In this document: positions 56,577-64,000 of the stretch, in pieces
How positions within the stretch are numbered: position 1 is the first letter of the stretch
How the letters are laid out: each line of letters begins with the position of its first letter
Origin: Hydractinia symbiolongicarpus
Lineage: Eukaryota; Cnidaria; Hydrozoa; Anthoathecata; Hydractiniidae
Reading direction: 5' to 3'
DNA: 64,000 nucleotides
NCBI RefSeq assembly: GCF_029227915.1
Contig: NC_079888.1
Span: 15,607,001 to 15,671,000 of the forward strand
Notes under the pieces: model-generated
Database searches by the model: none
What the model was told of the DNA's origin: nothing
Seen by the model: only the letters and a program-made list of their open reading frames with translations
Translations under genes and position numbers: made by a program

Positions 56577-58968
56577 AATTGAAAAAGATGGAAATGCTTT
56601 ATCAAAATGTAAGGACTTGGTGCGGACCTTGCGTCAGTATTAATAAACGAGAAAAAGACATAATGGCGAAGGAAGCTGCATATCGAGTTTGGCTTCACGA
56701 AGCCTATCGAGTTTTGTTTCACGATCTTGTACCAGAATCTAAAAAGTTCTAGAAAGGTGGTTAAAGCACATATCGTTATTTTAGACAAGCTCAGTCTAAA
56801 TGTCTACTTTGCTCCCATAGTATTTATTGATAATTGCAACCCATTTTTTTAACGTCGATTCACCGATACAAGCAAGAGTCCAAAAATTGCCTACAAACTA
56901 ATTGAAAATAGATCAATTTGATAGTTCAACATGATCACTGGAAGATATTTTTTATTTCGAAACATAAAAACACTTTGATTTTCTTACTTTCACTTACAGT
57001 TGTACACGTTGAGTAAAACCAATATGTGTTAACTCATTCTAAACTGGAACACTTTCTTATGTGTAAAAAAATATGTTTTTATATTGAGACACACACCTTA
57101 CTTTCTTTTCCAGTAACGAACACGCCACTGCTAAATGACCGCAATGTTTCGGATTAGTACCCTGGGCGTTTAATATATTTTTCGATTTTTCACACGGGCG
57201 CTACGGGATAACGATGGGTTGTTTCATGTGTTTTTAATTTAGCCGAATTTGCAATAAAGTTTTTTTTACAAAACAGTATTACGCCTATATGCACGTGCGG
57301 CACTAAGCGCTTTTACGGAAATTTTTTCAGCAAAATAACAACGACTTATAAGCTGTGATTTTATTTCGGCTAAGGTTACGGAAAAGTTATTTTTTAAAAA
57401 TATATTACACCGTAACTAGCATAATGCGCTTTACTTAACTTACGACATACTGCATACCTGTACTAAAGCGCTCCACCTGAATGTGTGACACAGTTTACGG
57501 TTCCTAATAATCACTTTACGCGTTTAACGCCGGGTAACACAGTTACTTATGGCTTAACCTGGCGACTTACATTTATTCCTGCAACTGCATGGTCGGTGCT
57601 GTGTACGAGTTTCCTTGAGTAGGAGTTTTTTATTGTGTCGTTTGTATAATTGTTCAGCATGTCCAACATACAAGAATAACTCAGCTTTAAGGTATTTATG
57701 TTGAGTATCTTGTTGCACTAATGAGTTAAGTATTTCTTAACGATTTTTAACAACTCTTTTCTGGTATTTGTTTTAACGTTCATGCTAAAAGGTTAATTAA
57801 ACCAAATGACTTTCCTACTTCTGTTTCGTTTTTCAACCTGTTGGCTGTCGTATAGCAATAGACCTCGATAAAGAAACGCTAGAAATAATAAAAAAACAGT
57901 TTTCAGCTTTGACGTTTACAGATAGAAAAAAAAGATTGTACGGGAACATTTATGAACTATAGAGATGTTTACAACATAAGATGTGTTTTTTTATTCCTGA
58001 TAAAACACATCAGTTTTTTTTTCAATTAAGCATTTAGTTTCTTTAGGGAATTTTCGCCTAATCAAGGCTGATGCTTAGTAAGTTTTAGGTGCTAATTGCA
58101 CTGGATTACCTGAAGGTCTATTCGAAAAAGGCGATAAGCTAGTTTATACCATATGTGACATGAGTTTTATACAATAAATAGCCTCATATTTCTTTTTATT
58201 AGAGCCCAAAAATCCCCAAAAATCAGAGATAGAGTTATGCTACAGGGTTATTAGCTTAAGATTGAAAAATAATATGCTGTTAATATTTTTTAATATTTTC
58301 AAATTAAACGTGTAAAATTATACAATCCAGAAACTGGCGTTTCGATTGATTTGGATATCAAATTGGAATTTCTGATTAAACCAATTATTCTGCAAACATC
58401 TATCAGATGGCCGGAAACGTGAGTTGTTGAGCACAGCCGTACTATACGAGAAAGATTCACTTGATTTGATGTCATAATAGAACCAAGTACGTTCGCGCAT
58501 TTTTCAAACAATGGACAAACTCTCATTCTTTGTGTAAAAATTTGGTTCATGCACAAGCGATGTTCGTTTTCAGGGTTAGTGTATGTGGAACTGTGTATTT
58601 TGTTTCATTTTTTTATGTTAAATTTGAGATTTCGACAATTTTGCCATGAAGTGTGTGTACAAGGAAAGGAAATGAGAAAAAGAACCAACATTTTTTCTAT
58701 ATGTTTAGTAAACATAAAGAAATACAATAAATATAGAATTACAATAAATAAAAAATACAACATGTTAAGCGAACACAAACTGCGGCCATAGGATCAATAC
58801 AATTAGCATTTTTAGCAATTTTTCTCGCTCAAGGGCAAGCGTCATGAAGCAAATATGGTTAAAATATATTTGAGTAGGACATCCGTAGATTTGTTAATGT
58901 TGTTGTTTGTTAAACTAGTAGTCAAATTTAAATTTAGAGGGTCACGATAGCGTGCAATCATTGAAGCA
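56577..58968. other. Intergenic, no gene recognised
   Basis: It includes a diverged dispersed repeat (57430-57600). The frames at 58299-58556 and 58549-58791 have no recognisable features. Confidence 0.4.
57430..57600. repeat. Dispersed repeat, copy 2
   Basis: It aligns by eye with 49090-49265 over several short blocks (acctgtact.aag.gctc, gacacagtt, cacagttac). Confidence 0.45.
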
Positions 58969-61506
58969 TCAGCCAATTTGCTTAACCACAAACTGATCCA
59001 CTTTGTGTTCCGATATTTCTGAAAAAAAAAACAATTGTGTTTTAATCTTCCAAACAAAAAGTAACAACAAGGCCTTTGAATATAAAAACGACAAAGACTA
59101 AAGAAAAAATGTAGAAAGTTTTATTCGTGTCCATGTTTTTGGACTTTTTTCGTTCCCATCCACTTATATTAAGTTCATACCTTCTATTTGTGCATCCCAC
59201 CATCTACCAAGGGCTTTATAACACAATATAGTAGCTACAAATGTTAATACAAGTTCTGCTATCATTAGTGTCATCACAAGAACATACACACAAATTCCAA
59301 TTTGACGTGAGCAGCAGTTGGTGCATTGCAAAGCCTTTTCCCCACAGGGTTTGCTAAATAAACAGAGTTCAGCTGTGAACTAAGGTCTTAGCGCGTCATG
59401 CGCACTATGGGCTAACTCATCGTTAGCCCATAGTGAGTACCAAGCTTTAGCCAAAACTGGATTACTTGCAATAAAAAGTAAACAAACACAACTTTACCTT
59501 AATCCAACTGCAAAAAAAATACAACTAAGTAGTGCAAAGACAGCCGAAGCAAAGCAAAACTCAAAATGGTTTTTCTTTAAATCATTCATTTTTGTGTGTT
59601 CAGCAAACATGATGCCAAAGAAACCAGTTAGTAAGATTCGCAAGCCACCTGCTACAAGTGCACTTGTGTCGCTCAACTGATCATGTACGACAATGTGTTT
59701 AGTTCCACTTACACCACATAACAGGACGAGAATGCCTATGATGGTTTGCATCACACCTAAAAGGTAATACCGTTGTTACTGTAAAAATAGCCAAAAATAA
59801 TTATTATTGATATCATATCTTTACGCTGAGAAATTTTATTGAGTCATTTCGACTCTAGGTCCTGTTATTAATTTTTTTATTCTGTTTTATAAGATATCAG
59901 GAAAATATGCCAAAAAATCAAAATTAAAAAAAAAAATTCTTTATAAAAATTGACCGTAAAGGGGGGTTACCGTATCTTTAAATCTCAATTACTTTAGTTC
60001 TAGTGTGAATTTTTACATTCTGTTTCAATATTTTGATAGTTAAATAAATAGTATTGACCATATGTTGTGGTTTTTACATAGCTCGCGTGAGAAAATGCCA
60101 AACACTGCTTGAAAAAAAAAATCGGTAAATCGGATTAACCACGTGTCCAATGATTCCCCTTGCTGAAATAGAGTTGTGTTGTGAGTATAATCCTAACGAA
60201 AGTTACAGTTTCCCGATTAAATGAGTATTATAGAGATATTTGGGAGTAGTTTTGAGTAATAGCCAATATCCACGGCTCTAGAAGGTATGGGACCTAAAAA
60301 TTTAGTATTCAGCTTGCTTATAAATAAATATTAGAACTCAGGATGTATCATAGCCATACAGCCGAGCAAAAATAGAGTGTTTAAAAAAACCGAAGAGGAG
60401 AATGCTCCCTCCCCCGGAACAAATAGGACAAGCTAGTTTCAAAATTCATGTCCAGTTTTTTAGCAACATTTAGGAAAAAAATACTTTAAATGAATGCTTA
60501 GTTTTAGCTATACTATTCCTTCCCCTTCAAGTACACGTTACACACGTTCTTAAAGTTTTAGACCGATAAAGTTTGTTCTTATACTAACTGTAGTTCATGT
60601 TCTATAATTTTAATTTTGTAGGATTATCTTGTGAATTTCGCGTTACTCACACTTTCTTAAAAACAACACAACAGTTTCACTCAATACAACCTATGTTTTT
60701 CTATTTTACTGGCTTGAATGTTGCTTACCTGTTGCTCATTGAGCATCTACTAATGGAACTCTATATTTTAATTTCTGAACGAAAACTTATCAAGGTATTG
60801 GATCAAGAGTACATTCTTTGACTTGAACTGTGGTGAATGAAATTTTGCCATTGGATTCTGCTTGCAAATTAATTAACTAGAAAACTAAATGACAAGAAAA
60901 CAAACAAATACATTTTCAGCGAGAGAAGAAAAAATAGATGTATAGATCCTAATCCAAAATTAGGCAGAAAAAACTTCCGAGAATCACATTTTAAAGAATT
61001 TTTATGTCTGTTTGGAGAGTTTTTAGATTAGCAAACATCAATATATTTTCTGCACTATCGTAGTGATTTTAATTTAAAACATTCTTTACATAATTCATTG
61101 AGGTTAAAAAACGCATGTCACAACCAAGATTAATAATGATTCTGATCTTTAATTTTTTTTCTTATTAAATAACATGCATTTCTGTGATAAAAGAGCAAAA
61201 AGGTTTGTTCAGTTCACTTAACACGAAAAAATAGTCGTCATGGCTGCAATTTGGCAAATTTTTCAATTTTTTGAAAAATTTAAGCTCAATGAAATTAAGA
61301 AATAGCAAAGTTTCAAGGTGTAATTATAAACAAAAACAAAAGAAAAAGAATCAGTGACCCCCATCACAGCAGGAAGGAGTTAAAGTTTGAAAAGACACAG
61401 TAAAAAAATAGGAGAAAAAAATATTTACCTGTCTCTCGTTTATGGACTTCTTCTGTTTTCGAGTTAACATGTTTTACATTCTGCACTTCAACATAATGAA
61501 CACATC
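58969..61506 (-). CDS. CD20/MS4A-like four-pass membrane protein (5' end not found)
   Basis: Exons on the minus strand: 61506-61429 (5' boundary uncertain), 59756-59498, 59353-59181 and 59018-58969 (stop), GT-AG with matching phases (g|gt, ag|c, g|aa), giving about 186 residues. The N-terminal part is polar. Four hydrophobic segments follow: GVMQTIIGILVLLCGVSG, then ALVAGGLRILLTGFFGIMFA, then FASAVFALLSCIFFAVGL, then a long one starting IGICVYVLVMTLMIAELV. A Cys-rich loop (KPCGEK...QCTNCC) lies between helices 3 and 4. The first segment (GV-x-Q-x2-x-G) and overall layout match the CD20/MS4A family. The C-terminal tail is short (about 25 residues). Function is unknown; vertebrate relatives are surface proteins linked to signalling. 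The frame upstream of 61506 stays open without an ATG, so the first exon is missing or lies further upstream. Confidence 0.68.
59394..59460 (-). mobile_element. Dispersed foldback repeat, copy 2
   Basis: gcactatgggctaac, tcatc, gttagcccatagtg forms an almost perfect hairpin. The segment matches 23084-23150 in reverse orientation. It lies in the intron between the second and third recognised exons of the CD20-like gene. Confidence 0.7.
59757..61428 (-). other. Intron of the CD20-like gene
   Basis: AT-rich. The frame at 60597-60821 on the other strand has no recognisable features. Confidence 0.5.
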
Positions 61507-62835
61507 CTACAGAGATTAGCCGATACCAATGAGAATTCGCCACAAGAATGTTGTAATTAGTTATCTTAATTTTAATTTATTTTCTCAAGGACGTAAAGAA
61601 ATATAAAACAATCTTAGAGCTGATATTTCATTTAAAAGCTGTAACATGACAGTTTTACATGACAATATTGTTTTTGGTCTGTCCCACTAAACAAGTTTAA
61701 ACAAGTTTAAACAATTTTCAATTTTACTTTTTTATTTGTCGTGCGTAGTTGTGTAGTAACACTTTTTCACACATCAAGGGAGTGTCGAGTATGAACAGCA
61801 AATCCTATGATTTTAAAATAACTTCAAGTCCGCCGCCTAATTAGTGGCTTTATATATAAAATCCTTAATGAAATACTAATACTCTTTGATTAGGTAACCA
61901 AAAAATCATTTTTATGTTTTTATCATTCTATATCTCGATCGCTGCTAATTGGTTCTTTTGCATCCCTGCCACATGCAAGCAGAAATATCATGCTAAAATC
62001 ATTAATATTTTTTAAACACTTAAACTTAACATCTTGTGAAACAATTTGATTTTAAAGGACATTAAAAGCAATAACAGTACATAAAAAATTTAAACTATGT
62101 ATATAGTCCAGTTATAGCGAAGAATGCAGTTCAATGGAAATAAACCTTAACCTCGCTTCCCACTTCCTCACTCTCTCTCTCTCTTCATCACTCTCTTCCT
62201 CTCTCCCCCTCCCTGGATTTTCTTGACTCGGGATAACTCATGTCTGTGAGCATGATCGTTGTAGTCGCATAGGTTCCCAAAAGTTTTTATTGTCATAAAA
62301 GTAAAACAACACCATATAAGTAAAATAAAATAAATAGCGTGTTATGGCGTACAAGGACAAAGCAAGTTAACTGAGTTATTGAATTAGTTTCTTTTGTTCA
62401 GCACAGTTGCTTAAAATCTGCTATTACATTTTCATTCGCCCAACGCTCTCTTTTAGTACTATTGTACTTTTTTACGAAAATAGTTTCTCTCAACTTTGAT
62501 TTAGATAGCAACAAGACAAAAGCCTGTCGTTACCCGCTCTAGGTAAGACAGTCACCAAGTAATTTTATTTTGCAGAATAAGTTTTTCGTTAATGCTTTAA
62601 AATTTATAGTCGGTTTAAATAAAAATACAACCTACACTCTGTCGTTACAAAATTTATATTGCAGGAAAAGGTGGAGCTACCTAACTAAGTGGTAGCTAAC
62701 AGACTGGAAAATGTATCAATTCTTTGTATGGGTCGAACGTGGATTTGTGCTGGACTGTACACCTTTTGATGGAGACTACTACTAAATTTTATTCACATTT
62801 CTTATTATAACAAGACCACACGTCATGTCTTTCTA
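61507..62835. other. 5' flank of CD20-like gene; CT-rich microsatellite
   Basis: A pyrimidine run of ctctctctctct-type sequence lies at about 62165-62212. No upstream exon with matching phase was found. Confidence 0.4.
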
Positions 62836-62837
62836 AA

Positions 62838-63090
62838 GATGCATTTAAAAAGTTGCATTAAAGATGCATCTTAGTTGCTTCTACATCTGTAAAAGGTCTA
62901 AAAGATGTATTAAAAAAGTCTAAAAGACGTCTTTTAAAAGATGTCTGAAAGAGATCTTTTGAAATGCATCTCTAAAAAGACGTCTTTTATACGCTTAAAA
63001 AGATGCATTATATACGGACAAATCAGCGCCAAAAAAGACGTCTTTTACAATTGCGAAAGATGTCTGAAAGACGTCTTTTAGAGCTCTTTG
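62838..63090. repeat. Cluster of aaaagacgtctttt palindromes
   Basis: The 14-bp palindrome aaaagacgtctttt occurs at 62922-62935, 62975-62988 and 63033-63046, with a shorter copy at 63067-63078. Related aagatgcatctt and agatgtct words fill the spacers. The region could be a foldback transposon or a dense binding-site cluster. Confidence 0.8.
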
Positions 63091-63247
63091 TGCCGGCTAG
63101 GTACAGTCTTGTTATATAATGCAAGGTATAAAATGTATTACGCATAAGATGTTAATTCGTTACAAATAGAATAATATCCATTTTATTTGATCCGAACCAC
63201 GTGGTAGTGGTGATTGTTTGTGATACATTCTATATAATAAGTATACA

Positions 63248-63450
63248 GGCGGTATCGCAGTAGGTTACTTCGGTAAAGTATCCACAGTGATTGCGGTTAG
63301 CAGGGATACGTTCTTATATCGTTTTTGTATAAAATTGCGGAGTTTTAAAACTGTTTTTCGTATTACGGTGGGTTACGTCAGTAAAACTTCAACAGTGGTT
63401 GCGGTTAGCTTATCTGCGTTCCCATGTTGTTTTAATACGAAAAATCGGAA
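63248..63450. repeat. About 110-bp tandem duplication
   Basis: Two diverged copies share ggtta, gt.agtaaa, ccacagtg.ttgcggttag and a following gttc..at.ttg.tttt region, starting at about 63262 and 63370. Confidence 0.6.
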
Positions 63451-63734
63451 TATCGGTGTTTCTCCGGTGTTTCATAATGGGTGTTTCGTATTGTTGTCTA
63501 ATCCAGCGTCATAATAACTTATTTGATACTGTTCTAGCAAAACAAGCGCTAAATTTGTACAGTAGGTGATTGAATTTTATAATATTCCTCCATTATTGTT
63601 ACGTCATTGTTTATTTTAACCAACATGATAGTAGGTTTTTTGCATCACAATTTTTAATTCGATTTATAACGAAGATGTATGTGGCAATGTCCAGGGATTC
63701 ATATCGGCGATTCTGAGGCAAACAACGTGTTGGA

Positions 63735-63910
63735 ATGGGGCCTAAAAAGAGGGAGGCATGTTCTTTACAGAAGATATGATAATCCATATGTTCTAGCATG
63801 ATAACTAGTCATTAAAATACAAAGGGGTTGGTAGGGCGGGGGCCTAAAAAGAGAGAGAGAGAGAGGGAGGGATGTTCCTTATGGTAGTCCATCTGTTCTA
63901 GTTATGTAAA
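63735..63910. repeat. About 95-bp tandem duplication
   Basis: ggggcctaaaaagag, gggaggcatgttctt, then a tggtaatcca-like and tgttctag occur twice, at about 63737 and 63839, the second with a (ga)n expansion. Confidence 0.7.
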
Positions 63911-64000
63911 TAAAAAAGGATTAGTAGGTGGTTAGTAGTAAATAATAATCTTGAAATTTTGAGTTTGTGATTGCTAGTGAGACCCAGATAGAGATAGTAA

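Noticed and set aside
60597-60821. 74-codon plus-strand frame, hydrophobic
   Set aside because: Lies in an intron of the CD20-like gene; composition is that of AT-rich random frames.

Overview
This is an AT-rich (roughly two-thirds A+T by eye) eukaryotic window from an animal genome with short coding exons, canonical GT-AG introns and many small foldback repeats. Gene content (SUV39-type methyltransferase, RYBP/YAF2-type Polycomb subunit, LEM-domain nuclear envelope protein, a ten-cysteine colipase-fold secreted protein, a CD20-like tetraspan protein) is metazoan. The kinds of mobile element (Polinton-like DNA, Penelope-like retroelement, GCTA microsatellites) suggest a cnidarian, probably a hydrozoan; the species is inferred, not proven.

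Layout. 1-4.4 kb: intergenic, with two small foldback elements and an unidentified coding relic. 4.4-7.9 kb (minus): a five-exon gene for a 480-residue acidic coiled-coil protein ending in a CaaX box, with a 380-bp MITE just 5' of its second exon. 10.3-13.1 kb (minus): an RYBP/YAF2 gene whose second intron holds a 1.7-kb array of 27-bp repeats. 14.5-16.05 kb (minus): a chimeric gene in which a second copy of the RYBP zinc-finger exons runs, with matching splice phase, into a second copy of the membrane-tail exons of the LEM gene. 17.8-20.6 kb (minus): the parental LEM-domain gene. The 10-20 kb stretch is a tandem segmental duplication that created a new gene combination.

23.6-30.2 kb: a broken Polinton-like element (family B DNA polymerase, HNH-type protein, packaging-type ATPase, several element-specific proteins), with frameshifts, stops and deletions. 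30.5-33.2 kb: a rearranged Penelope-like retroelement whose GIY-YIG end is present twice in opposite orientation. 33.7-35.1 kb: faint relics of another retroelement.

38.6-40.9 kb (plus): an intact three-exon SUV39-type histone H3K9 methyltransferase without a visible chromodomain. 41.6-42.2 kb (minus): an orphan ORF, probably transposon-derived, next to a decayed ~98-bp-period satellite (42.4-44.1 kb). 44-54 kb: no gene recognised. 54.7-56.6 kb (plus): a three-exon secreted prokineticin/Dickkopf-like protein. 59.0-61.5 kb (minus): a CD20/MS4A-like four-pass membrane protein, 5' end not found. 61.5-64 kb: repeats only.

Three of the genes bear on chromatin or the nuclear periphery (RYBP, LEM, SUV39), and the chimera joins two of those functions: a ubiquitin-binding-type zinc finger and an inner-nuclear-membrane anchor. 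All splice models come from reading frame, phase and splice-site sequence only.
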